Source: a virus. Taken from it: 42,715 bases of DNA. Location of the stretch: the IMG/VR virus record IMGVR_UViG_3300003332_000014, positions 1 to 42,715 of that record; one strand, given 5' to 3'. Under the pieces are notes generated by a model. That model saw nothing but the letters and a program-made list of their open reading frames with translations. It ran no database searches and had not been told where the DNA came from. Shown here in pieces: positions 1-6,688 of this stretch (positions within the stretch are counted from its first letter, which is position 1; each line of letters opens with the position of its first letter). The translations under genes and the position numbers were made by a program.

Positions 1-91
1 ACTTCAGCATTGACGTCTGAAGCAGATATATCGTTAAGATCATCAAGCGTCTGCTTCGTGCCAGCGATCTTGACAGGTTCAGTCAAAGATC
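1..91. repeat. Terminal redundancy, left copy (circular genome)
   Basis: Bases 1-91 are identical to bases 42625-42715. The reading frame of the large fibre gene continues unbroken across the joined ends, so the overlap most likely marks a circular molecule, or a circularly permuted one, that was opened at an arbitrary point. An odd-length exact overlap is typical of a k-mer assembler closing a circle. Because the overlap lies inside a gene with internal repeats, a collapsed repeat remains a small risk. Confidence 0.9.
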
Positions 92-2519
92 TCGTCGCAA
101 CATTCCAAACATCTTCAGGGCTATGAGTTGAGAACCCAGTAGCCGTGAGACATTGTGGTAGACTGTGAGTGTCTTTCACAAAGCCAGTGCCCTTAATATC
201 AGTTAGATGGTTCTCGAGAGTAGTGCTGGTGTCCTCAAGAATAGCATCAATATCACTCGGCATGTTCTCGCTATCGAGCTCAGATAACCTTGCCTCGGTA
301 CAGACGGATGCGAGAGCAGCGTTATCAGTACCACGCATCGGTGTACCATGAGGTTCGGTATCCCTAAGCGCCTCCATGCTATCGGTACTCTGATCATAAG
401 TCTGGTTGCTATCTTTGTTCATCATTAAGTCGAGATACGAGCCAATTGTTGGCTTCTCAGCACCAGCAGATACCTGTATGAGATGATCGAGACCAATATC
501 AGCCAAAGCAGCGTCGACCTCGGCATTCACATCAGCAGCTGAAAGGTCATTGAGAACACCTTTATCGTTAACATTAGCTAACACATTATTAGAACCGTCG
601 AACTGAAGCTTATCGGTTTGAGTCTTGATGTTCTGCACCGTTGACTCGAGAGCTAATGCTGACACATCAGCCTTATAATCGTCAATACTCTCAGATGGCA
701 CAACCCTTTGATTCTTAGCACCGAAAGTACCACCAGTTGTGTGATCAGCTATAGATTCATCCCACACATCATCCACAATTGCTGCCCTCGATGCCGATGA
801 CAACTCAAAGTCTGTTTTATCCGTCAAACCTCTCGTGCTATAATTCCAAACATCAGCCGCGCTATGAGAGCTTCTACTCGATATCGCAGCGTCTATATTA
901 GCGCCAGCGAATGGGGTAGCGTCAGATAATATATCTGATTGTGCAAGATCATTAAGATCGTCAAGCCTATTCTTAGTACCAGCGATTTCGACCCTTTCAG
1001 TCAGTGACCTCGTAGAATAACTCCAGACTTCAGACGCTGAAGCACCAGTGCCTGTGAGTATGTAGTTTGGCAATATCAAGAACTTGCTCGTATTATCGGG
1101 AACAGTAGCCCAGTTCGAATCAACAGTCGCAACTTTTGTAGAACCATCATACGTTGAAATCTTCCTCGACTGTCCAGCACCAGTGCCCTCGACAATAAAT
1201 ACTGTCTGGTTTACATACCAATCATCAGTACTTGAAGCCCCAGAATCGAGAGTGATTGTGTTTGTGCCACCGCCCTGAGCAGTATTTGCTCTGACAATCT
1301 GAGCTGCCTGCCCGAAAGTACCATCAGCCATGTGCTCACTCATAGCCTCATTCCAAACAGCATCAGCAATATCACTCGCAGAACCACCGCCTTCCCAACT
1401 ACCGCTACCATGCGATGATGACAACTGAGAATCTATATCACTCACCGATGGATCGTTTAATACGCCTTTATCATTGACTCTCGACTGCACATTGTTTGAA
1501 GCATCGAATTGCAGTTTATCCGTCTGCGTCTTGATACTCTGAGCAGTTGATTCGAGCGCAAGCGAAGATACATCCGCTTTGTAATCATCGACGCTCTCGC
1601 TTGGTACAACTCTTTGGTTCTTAGCGCCAAACGTTCCAGCAGTTACATGATCGGCAATCGCTTCATCCCAAACTTTATCAGCAACATCATCAGCCGATGG
1701 GTCATTAAGTACTCCTTTATCATTAACTCTTGACTGTATGTTATTGGAGCCATCAAACTGCATTTTATCTGTTTGTGTTTTGATGCTCTGAACAGTTGTT
1801 TCGAGAGCAAGACTCGACACATCAGCCTTATAATCATCAACACTTTCACTTGGCACAACTCTCTGGTTTTTAGCACCGAAAGTACCAGCCGCTGTATGAT
1901 CTGAGATTGCTTCATCCCAAACCTTATCAGCAACATCATCAGCGCTATGAGAACTTCTGCTTGAAATCGCAGCATCAATATTAGCACCAGCAAATGGCGT
2001 GGCATCAGATAATATATCCGTTTGAGCAATATCATTCAAATCATCAAGCTTTGTCTTGGTACCCGCGATCTCAAAACCAGTCTTATTCGTCAACTCAGTG
2101 ACTGTTGGCATCGTGCACCCAGTGAACCCATAACCAGTTCCATCAAACGCAGACTCCATATTGCCAGCAGCACCAGTATCATCCGATACCGCCTTAACAT
2201 TCACTGGAATATCAACGTCCTCGGCTGGATACAATACAAACGACGTTGTCTTAGCACCATCCGTCGACGTCTTAACAACAACAGCCACTGTATCCGCGTC
2301 CATCTCATCGGCAGTCAAATCAAGATAATAAATGCCTGATGACGTCGCAATCTCAGTGGCTTCGTTAGTACAATCAACAAAAGCACCACCATCTTTTGAT
2401 ATCTCAGAATCAAGATTAGCAGCGCCACTGACAAGATCACCATCAGCATCTAAGATGGGGAATGTAACCCTATACGCTTGACCCTTAACGGGTATCGGTT
2501 TTGCATCTGCAGCACCCAT
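1..2519 (-). CDS. Large modular repeat-built tail fibre/appendage protein, N-terminal 840 residues (gene crosses the junction)
   Basis: This is the start of a 917-residue protein that begins at ATG 2519, runs leftward past base 1 and finishes at 42390 on the other end of the window. Residues 1-100 look like a small beta-sandwich (VKGQAYRVTFPILDADGD). The rest is built from repeated modules: a unit near 83 residues beginning VWDEAIADHTTAGTFG and containing SIKTQTDKLQFDGSNN occurs three times, and an IAGTK..LDDLND unit occurs three times. VWDEA...H...GTFG modules are common in tail fibre and baseplate-associated proteins of tailed viruses, and the neighbours are virion genes. The role in host adhesion is inferred. 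A GGTAGGTG ribosome binding site lies upstream of the start. It is downstream of the DUF2341 gene in the same leftward operon. Confidence 0.75.
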   Translation of the reverse strand, partial: MGAADAKPIPVKGQAYRVTFPILDADGDLVSGAANLDSEISKDGGAFVDCTNEATEIATSSGIYYLDLTADEMDADTVAVVVKTSTDGAKTTSFVLYPAEDVDIPVNVKAVSDDTGAAGNMESAFDGTGYGFTGCTMPTVTELTNKTGFEIAGTKTKLDDLNDIAQTDILSDATPFAGANIDAAISSRSSHSADDVADKVWDEAISDHTAAGTFGAKNQRVVPSESVDDYKADVSSLALETTVQSIKTQTDKMQFDGSNNIQSRVNDKGVLNDPSADDVADKVWDEAIADHVTAGTFGAKNQRVVPSESVDDYKADVSSLALESTAQSIKTQTDKLQFDASNNVQSRVNDKGVLNDPSVSDIDSQLSSSHGSGSWEGGGSASDIADAVWNEAMSEHMADGTFGQAAQIVRANTAQGGGTNTITLDSGASSTDDWYVNQTVFIVEGTGAGQSRKISTYDGSTKVATVDSNWATVPDNTSKFLILPNYILTGTGASASEVWSYSTRSLTERVEIAGTKNRLDDLNDLAQSDILSDATPFAGANIDAAISSRSSHSAADVWNYSTRGLTDKTDFELSSASRAAIVDDVWDESIADHTTGGTFGAKNQRVVPSESIDDYKADVSALALESTVQNIKTQTDKLQFDGSNNVLANVNDKGVLNDLSAADVNAEVDAALADIGLDHLIQVSAGAEKPTIGSYLDLMMNKDSNQTYDQSTDSMEALRDTEPHGTPMRGTDNAALASVCTEARLSELDSENMPSDIDAILEDTSTTLENHLTDIKGTGFVKDTHSLPQCLTATGFSTHSPEDVWNVATRSLTEPVKIAGTKQTLDDLNDISASDVNAE
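548..1923 (-). repeat. Intragenic repeats of the fibre gene
   Basis: Three diverged copies of one coding unit lie at about 548-772, 1451-1674 and 1698-1923. The last two are adjacent in tandem with a 249-bp period (83 codons). A second repeated segment, encoding IDAAISSRSSHSA and IAGTK..LDDLND, lies at about 871-1015 and 1963-2080, with a further LDDLND copy at the circle junction. Differences are largely at third codon positions, so selection is on the protein. Confidence 0.85.
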
Positions 2520-2530
2520 GACTCATACAC

Positions 2531-3523
2531 CTACCATATTTTTACACCAAATCTTTGTCCTTTCATAAATGGAATACCGCCTAAACGCTTAACGAATGGT
2601 TGACCCGAAGGTTCGCCACTACTTTCTTCAGCACCAGCTGAACTAAAGGCGGGTTCTGGATCAGCGTACTTGCGAACACGGAAGTCATCGACATAACCCC
2701 TGACCTCTCTCGTAGAGATATTGATCGTTGCTGGAGTTCCAGAATAAACCCCCCCAGCAGTAGATGAACCAACCTCGTCATCATCAACATAAAATTTTGC
2801 CGTATCATCTTCGTCGTATTTGATCGTGAACTTATACCACACGTCTGGTTGATAATCAACATTTGTATCGTGTTCGCCGTTAGCATCTGTCCAATAGAAA
2901 TCTTGATCTACATTCGCTTTGTAGAACAACAATCGCCATATCAATTTCGATCGATCACTGTTTTTAATTTCAATATCGTGATATTTGAATCCCGTCTCGT
3001 CGATCTGCACATCAACTTCAAGGACTCCAGATGATGGCAGAACATCGGTTCTCCATGCGTTATCCCAATCTCGATTAACACCGCCAACATACGCACTATA
3101 GACACCACGTTTCGATCTATCACTTGAAGCAACAATGATACCATCAGTGCCCCAATTATTCACATCTCCATCCTCAAAATCATCGAAGAACTCAAAGGTA
3201 GCATATCCATCACTCGTTGTATTATCACCACTCTTCCCATAATAACAGTAAATACTTTGATCACTGCCAAGATCATCAGCAACCTTCACCCAGACAGTAA
3301 TCGGGTCAGCCGTCGTATCTTCAATCCAATAGCTAAGCTCAGTCACTCCATCATCATCAGTGAAGCGGATATCATGTGGGAAATTCTGACAATGACCTTC
3401 AAGGTGAAAATCACCACCAGCAGAATCACCAATCTCGAGCTTGATCTGGTAACCAGTACCAGCGCCACTCTGACCAGTGATGTTCACCTGTTTCCGATAT
3501 GAATATCCGCTCAACCACGCCAT
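2531..3523 (-). CDS. DUF2341 and lectin-like domain protein, putative receptor-binding or tail-tip protein
   Basis: 330 residues. The N-terminal half matches the DUF2341 pattern found in archaeal surface proteins: WLSGYSYRKQVNI at residue 3, then DIRFTDDDG, LSYWIE, VWVKV, IYCYYG and FEFFDDFEDG near residue 113. Residues 115-290 read as a concanavalin/LamG-like jelly roll (YKFTIKYDEDDTAKFYVDDDEV). The C-terminus ends in KRLGGIPFMKGQRFGVKIW. DUF2341 domains are associated with carbohydrate or surface binding. Position inside the virion operon, next to the giant fibre, suggests an adhesin on the tail. No signal peptide is seen, which fits a virion part rather than a secreted protein. Confidence 0.7.
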   Translation of the reverse strand: MAWLSGYSYRKQVNITGQSGAGTGYQIKLEIGDSAGGDFHLEGHCQNFPHDIRFTDDDGVTELSYWIEDTTADPITVWVKVADDLGSDQSIYCYYGKSGDNTTSDGYATFEFFDDFEDGDVNNWGTDGIIVASSDRSKRGVYSAYVGGVNRDWDNAWRTDVLPSSGVLEVDVQIDETGFKYHDIEIKNSDRSKLIWRLLFYKANVDQDFYWTDANGEHDTNVDYQPDVWYKFTIKYDEDDTAKFYVDDDEVGSSTAGGVYSGTPATINISTREVRGYVDDFRVRKYADPEPAFSSAGAEESSGEPSGQPFVKRLGGIPFMKGQRFGVKIW

Positions 3524-3529
3524 GAATCA

Positions 3530-4006
3530 TCACACTATTTCAATTTCAAAACCATCATCAGCCTCAGTTACGATAGCTCTCTTCTCGCTATTATCTGGCA
3601 TAATTGCAGAAACCAAAGCTTTCTTAGCCTGTTCGAGCACCTCTTCTATATACCCAAACTTTATAGTACCATCAGCAATTTTCTCAGCTATGAAATTATT
3701 GACACGCTCAACAAACGAAGGTTCGTGTGTCGGCTGGGTTGGCTTTGGCTCACGATCACCCCAGTATGCATTACCATTTTCATCGGTATAGAACATAAGA
3801 TTATATTTCTTTATAACACCATCGACCTCATCAAAAACACTAATACCCCAAGCAGTTATACCAGCTTCAGTTTTTCCTTGTCGAATATTAGAATCATCAA
3901 CCCTAAAAAACTTCGTCTTCAAACTATCAACGAGCTCATCCTTGCTGGTGAAAGCACTGCTTGTATAATAACCACTACCAACCTTAGAACCACCAAATTC
4001 AACCAT
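3530..4006 (-). CDS. Hypothetical protein in virion operon
   Basis: About 158 residues from ATG 4006 (MVEFGGSKVGSGYYTS), chosen because GAGGTGA sits eight bases upstream; an in-frame GTG at 4018 is also possible. The first half looks beta-rich (GISVFDEVDGVIKKYNLMFY), and a proline-rich linker (REPKPTQPTHEP) leads to a helical acidic tail. I do not recognise the family. It overlaps the end of the preceding terminase-like gene by a few bases and so is likely co-translated with it. A virion accessory or packaging role is only inferred from position. Confidence 0.6.
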   Translation of the reverse strand: MVEFGGSKVGSGYYTSSAFTSKDELVDSLKTKFFRVDDSNIRQGKTEAGITAWGISVFDEVDGVIKKYNLMFYTDENGNAYWGDREPKPTQPTHEPSFVERVNNFIAEKIADGTIKFGYIEEVLEQAKKALVSAIMPDNSEKRAIVTEADDGFEIEIV

Positions 4007-4014
4007 TACCAAAA

Positions 4015-4596
4015 TCACCTCTCAATATTGACTATATTTTTCTCATTTCTCGGTTTATTAACTCCCAAATTTTCGTTGTCACTTGAATTTCGGAGTTCAT
4101 GTGCTCGCCTCATAACGTTGATAATAACACTACGATTATCAACCAATGCGCCATTATCCTTAGACGCTGGAGTCGCCTTTAACTCCTTTATATACGACAA
4201 AATATTACGCTCAATATCATTAACAGCTTTCAGTAATGGATTCGCTCGTATATTTTTGATCAGAGTGCCATCGCGAGCAACATTGACAACTTCTTCATAA
4301 ACAATCCCAATCTCAGCCAGCGCCATCTCACAACGCCATCGCTTTACAAACAAATCAGCCAACGTTGCTATCAAACCAAGTTCGATGGCGTCTTTAAGTC
4401 CATAGCTATCCGCCAATTCAGTTACTGCCTGGCGAATCCCAAGCTCTATCGGACACTGGCGATCGCTGCGTTCACGATATTCACACCCAAGAAATGGACA
4501 TTTTGAACATCTTAAAGTTGCTGGTTTGTATAAGCTACCCTGAGTAATGGGTAAATTATGCCAGCGATCACGATTATACTTGCGCTTAAGCCCCAT
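4015..4596 (-). CDS. Putative terminase small subunit (cysteine-containing)
   Basis: 193 residues from ATG 4596 (MGLKRKYNRDR); a GTG two codons upstream lies inside the AGGTG site. Residues 25-50 carry a cysteine cluster (CSKCPFLGCEYRERSDRQC), probably zinc-binding. The C-terminal half is helical, and NPLLKAVNDIERNILSYIKEL resembles the segment with which P27-type small terminases end. Small terminases recognise viral DNA for packaging and hand it to TerL, whose gene lies 5 kb further along the same leftward arm (39969-41456). It is the first gene after a strong BRE/TATA promoter at the candidate origin. The alternative is a DNA-binding regulator of the late operon. Confidence 0.5.
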   Translation of the reverse strand: MGLKRKYNRDRWHNLPITQGSLYKPATLRCSKCPFLGCEYRERSDRQCPIELGIRQAVTELADSYGLKDAIELGLIATLADLFVKRWRCEMALAEIGIVYEEVVNVARDGTLIKNIRANPLLKAVNDIERNILSYIKELKATPASKDNGALVDNRSVIINVMRRAHELRNSSDNENLGVNKPRNEKNIVNIER

Positions 4597-4598
4597 AG

Positions 4599-4644
4599 AC
4601 ACCTATATATAATATATGTAAGTAATAGTATATAAATCTTTCGG
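4599..4644 (-). promoter_or_regulatory. Archaeal promoter for the leftward virion operon (module copy P1)
   Basis: Read on the minus strand: BRE CCGAAAGA (4644-4637), then TATA box TTTATATA (4636-4629), then the tail ACATATATTATATATAGGTG that ends in the ribosome binding site of the 4596 gene. The same module occurs at 38632-38673, 17634-17678, 14989-15025 and 16274-16319, with a degenerate copy at 5052-5094. Confidence 0.8.
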
Positions 4645-4670
4645 TGTTTTAGACAGTGTACACACTATAA

Positions 4671-4725
4671 CACGTACACTCCATCATTGAACATTCGAAT
4701 GGAACGTTCATTGATGGAACGTACA
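4671..4725. repeat. Palindromic repeat, copy 1
   Basis: Starts CACGTACACTCCATCATTG; arms CCATCATTGAACATTC and GAACGTTCATTGATGG can pair (14 of 16) around a 5-base centre. The second copy at 4932-4986 is nearly identical except in the centre. Both are bordered by ACTATAACAC words. Confidence 0.8.
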
Positions 4726-4773
4726 TACTATAACACGTACACACTATAACACTATAGCAGGGGATGGGATGGG

Positions 4774-4798
4774 ACGACACAGCGCCGCGCTGTGTCGT
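4774..4798. repeat. Perfect 11-bp stem hairpin
   Basis: ACGACACAGCG (4774-4784), loop CCG, CGCTGTGTCGT (4788-4798). It is among the strongest stems in the region and lies just inside the first palindromic repeat. It could be a protein site or part of an RNA structure. No T-tract follows on either strand, so it is not a typical terminator. Confidence 0.7.
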
Positions 4799-4931
4799 TG
4801 GGAGTTTCGAAAGCACGCTAATACACGTACGTCACACTCTCTCCGACGCACGTTCGAACACACCGCCTTCGGCGACGCGTTCATACGTGCGAGCGTACGC
4901 TGTATCACACCAGAGCGCTATAACACCATGG

Positions 4932-4986
4932 CACGTACACTCCATCATTGAACATTCAAGTAGAACGTTCATTGATGGTACGTACA
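4932..4986. repeat. Palindromic repeat, copy 2
   Basis: Second copy of the 4671-4725 element in direct orientation. Here the palindrome extends outward to CCATGG on both sides (4927 and 4988), giving a longer potential cruciform. The centre differs between the copies (GAATG against AAGTA) while the arms are kept, which suggests the arms are functional. Confidence 0.8.
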
Positions 4987-5051
4987 CGCCATGGTACTAT
5001 AGTTACTATAACACTATAACACCACACCCACACCTCACCTGCACAAGCTTG

Positions 5052-5094
5052 CCACTATATACTACAACGACTTCATAGTATAAATACTTTTCGG
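5052..5094 (-). promoter_or_regulatory. Leftward promoter facing a gene-less region (module copy P6, degenerate)
   Basis: Read on the minus strand: CCGAAAAG then GTATTTATA, then after normal spacing TAGTATATAGTGG. This follows the layout of the other promoter modules, but no start codon with a usable frame follows. It is most likely the promoter of an untranslated RNA or a second promoter for the virion operon. Confidence 0.5.
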
Positions 5095-5381
5095 TCATCA
5101 AAAACGCTATCGGTCGACATCATTGTAAATAAATTGACACAACGGTTGACCGACGCGCCGCACTTGCGTCGACGCATATCGATTTTTACACTACTGCATT
5201 AATTTTACAATGTAACAATCAATATGGTTTTTTAGGTGTAAGTGTGGTGGTTGTGGTGAATTTGTAGTATTTAAAGTTTACGATGATGGCGATGGCACCA
5301 TGGCGTGGAAGTGTGAAAGTGTGAAAATGCGAAAATGTGTTGGTAACAGCATAACCCCTTACGGGTTTCTACCATGGTATG

Positions 5382-5489
5382 TTGGTGTGAAAATGCGAAA
5401 ATGTGTTGGTGTATTGGTGTGAAAATGCGAAAATGTGTTGGTGTATTGGTGTGAAAATGCGAAAATGTGTTGGTGTATTGGTGTGAAAG
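5382..5489. repeat. 32-bp tandem iterons
   Basis: Three perfect 32-bp units at 5382-5413, 5414-5445 and 5446-5477 (TTGGTGTGAAAATGCGAAAA and on to TGTGTTGGTGTA), followed by a partial unit from 5478. A diverged copy lies at about 5311-5343. Three helical turns per unit and the position in the intergenic region suit binding sites for an origin-binding protein. Confidence 0.85.
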
Positions 5490-5588
5490 TGTGTTAGAGT
5501 TGAAGAGCGCTGGTATTTAAGAATATAACGTATTTTTTTGAGCGCAAACCACCCCCGATCATCATCATTAATCTACTCTATCACTCCC

Positions 5589-5688
5589 ATCATCATCACA
5601 CCACAACACCAACATCATCATCACACCACAACACCAACATCATCACCACACCAGAACACCAACATCATCATCACACCACAATATTAAC
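5589..5688. repeat. 25-bp tandem repeats
   Basis: Four 25-bp units (ATCATCATCACACCACAACA then CCAAC) at 5589-5613, 5614-5638, 5639-5663 and 5664-5688; the last diverges at its end. The strand bias (C and A on the plus strand, almost no G) is strong, as is seen at some origins and protein-loading sites. Confidence 0.85.
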
Positions 5689-5740
5689 GATTAATAATTG
5701 ATAACTCAAAAACAACAACAGTAGCCATAGTATCATGATC
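5683..5740. repeat. 58-bp AT-rich duplicated segment, copy 1
   Basis: ATTAACGATTAATAATTGAT, AACTC and an A-run, then GTAGCCATAGTATCATGATC. Copy 2 is at 5764-5822. Only the short stretch after the A-run differs. A candidate DNA-unwinding element. Confidence 0.8.
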
Positions 5741-5763
5741 TATCATTACAAAAATACCATAAC

Positions 5764-5822
5764 ATTAACGATTAATAATTGATAACTCAAAAAACGATGT
5801 TAGTAGCCATAGTATCATGATC
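5764..5822. repeat. 58-bp AT-rich duplicated segment, copy 2
   Basis: Direct repeat of 5683-5740 at an 81-bp spacing. It is followed by further AT-rich DNA with interleaved ATCATGATC words to about 5920. Confidence 0.8.
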
Positions 5823-5930
5823 ATTAATGAACAATTGAATGATAAATCATGATAGATCAAAAATCGATATGCATTGACATTGTTAATTTTTTATCATTAA
5901 CATTTGAAAACCCAACATACCGCACCTTTG

Positions 5931-6035
5931 CCTGATAGCGTTTTTATCAAAAATGTGGCTATTGATGGTGTTTTGGTGTGAAAACGTTATCGGGTGATGG
6001 ATTCTAAAAAGTTTTGGAATGAAAAACGATATCGG
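5931..6035. promoter_or_regulatory. Repeated AAAACGNTATCGG motif upstream of the rightward operon
   Basis: Copies at 5931-5945 (minus strand, AAAAACGCTATCAGG), 5980-5993 (GAAAACGTTATCGG) and 6022-6035 (AAAAACGATATCGG), plus one far copy at 5100-5113 (AAAAACGCTATCGG). The nearest copy ends about 15 bases before the TATA box of the 6135 gene. Likely sites for a regulator or initiator. Confidence 0.6.
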
Positions 6036-6040
6036 TAGAG

Positions 6041-6060
6041 ACCGCAATGCTTATATACTC
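6041..6060 (+). promoter_or_regulatory. Archaeal promoter of the rightward arm
   Basis: ACCGCAATG (BRE-like) followed by CTTATATAC (6050-6058). A start site about 25 bases downstream (near 6080) would give a short leader before the GGTAGGTGATTG ribosome binding site of the 6135 gene. The tail differs from the shared promoter module, so this unit is probably controlled separately. Confidence 0.65.
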
Positions 6061-6134
6061 TCAAAGCCTATGTGTTGGTTGGAAGTTTGCGAGTGTGCAG
6101 ACTTCCAAAAAAAAATTTGGTAGGTGATTGAAAT

Positions 6135-6620
6135 ATGGCAAAAAGTGAGAATGTAGGTATAGACAGTACAGTAGTTGAGCAAATTGTAAATAGAGTATTA
6201 AAAGAGATGGAACAGAAGTACGTAGTTACTTCAACGGAACAAGTGAAGCCAGAGTTATCCGACGATTTCGACCAGTTAGGACTTAACCTAATAAACCACA
6301 GTACAGATACGGTATTGGGCTTGCTTGTTCAAAAGTTCGAACAAGAGACGAACAGTAAATGCATACTTTCAAGACCCCATCGCAAAACAGCACAAGGACA
6401 CAATAGTCTAAGGACACGACGGTATAATATAGTGATATTCAAACACAACAAAAGCAACAAGTATCTAGTAACATATCCAAAGTTCACGGAAGAAATGCCA
6501 GTATTGCGTGAGCATCGTGAGAGATTCGATAACATCCACAAACTTACAATGTACTTAAGGAAACTCCCGATATCAAGCTGGTACATATCAAAGCTTGAGA
6601 AAATAGAGGGAGGACGATGA
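6135..6620 (+). CDS. Hypothetical protein, first gene of the rightward arm
   Basis: 161 residues from ATG 6135, preceded by GGTAGGTGATTG. The first 35 residues form a likely amphipathic helix (VVEQIVNRVLKEMEQKY). The middle is basic (RPHRKTAQGHNSLRTRRY) and the end has alternating strands and helices. I do not recognise the family. As the first gene after the iteron region, and with a basic centre, an origin-binding or early regulatory protein is possible, but this is inference from position. Codon use is more AT-rich than in the genes from 7450 on. Confidence 0.65.
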   Translation: MAKSENVGIDSTVVEQIVNRVLKEMEQKYVVTSTEQVKPELSDDFDQLGLNLINHSTDTVLGLLVQKFEQETNSKCILSRPHRKTAQGHNSLRTRRYNIVIFKHNKSNKYLVTYPKFTEEMPVLREHRERFDNIHKLTMYLRKLPISSWYISKLEKIEGGR

Positions 6621-6688
6621 AAGCTAACAAAACCAAAGCGCTTAGGCGCAAACGCCTAAGCGTCTTGGGGTCTTTAATATGTCGCTAA
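6617..6688 (+). CDS. Possible basic micropeptide (23 aa)
   Basis: MKANKTKALRRKRLSVLG and a few more residues, starting at an ATGA overlap with the stop of the previous gene and preceded by a good GGGAGG site at 6608-6613. A perfect 10-bp hairpin (6639-6662) lies within it and encodes its arginine-rich part, so the hairpin may be the real selected feature and the reading frame incidental. Confidence 0.3.
   Translation: MKANKTKALRRKRLSVLGSLICR
6639..6662. terminator. Perfect hairpin after the first rightward gene
   Basis: CGCTTAGGCG, loop CAAA, CGCCTAAGCG. It lies 19 bases after the 6135-6620 gene. There is no immediate T-run, so it could be an attenuator, mRNA stabiliser or weak terminator. 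Confidence 0.5.

Larger units (their letters stand above)
4650..5050 (-). ncRNA. Candidate non-coding RNA from promoter copy P6
   Basis: A leftward promoter at 5052-5094 faces about 400 bases without an open reading frame of useful length. This stretch is GC-richer than its surroundings and full of potential stems: the 55-bp palindromic repeats at each side, the 11-bp perfect stem at 4774-4798 and a CGC/GCG stem with a TTCG loop near 4864-4875. It fits an untranslated RNA or a long leader that reads into the virion operon. No known RNA family is recognised. Confidence 0.25.
4645..6034. other. Non-coding, repeat-rich intergenic region; candidate replication origin
   Basis: About 1.4 kb with no convincing gene between the two divergent arms. 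It holds, from left to right: two 55-bp hairpin-forming direct repeats flanking a GC-richer stretch, an 11-bp perfect stem, a leftward promoter, a 32-bp tandem iteron array, a 25-bp tandem array, a duplicated 58-bp AT-rich segment and four copies of an AAAACGNTATCGG motif. Iterons, AT-rich DNA and divergent promoters together are what viral and plasmid origins look like. The replication role is inferred. Confidence 0.6.

Noticed and set aside
1-91. True terminal direct repeat of a linear genome
   Set aside because: The repeat is only 91 bases, lies in the middle of a gene, and the joined ends restore one uninterrupted frame. Circular assembly overlap is simpler.
1643-2339. Open frames on other frames inside the fibre gene (1643-2035 minus, 2022-2339 plus)
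   Set aside because: They are shadows of the repeated fibre modules, whose own frame continues without stops across the circle junction.
4845-4880. tRNA-like TTCGAA word in the GC-richer segment
   Set aside because: The flanking bases do not form a T-arm, and no acceptor, D or anticodon stems can be drawn at the right distances on either strand.
4764-5078. Plus-strand open frame of 104 residues in the origin region
   Set aside because: No ribosome binding site or promoter, low-complexity T/S/H/Y composition, and it runs through hairpins and repeats. Most likely chance.
5589-5688. CRISPR array
   Set aside because: The 25-bp units are directly adjacent without spacers, and no cas gene is present.
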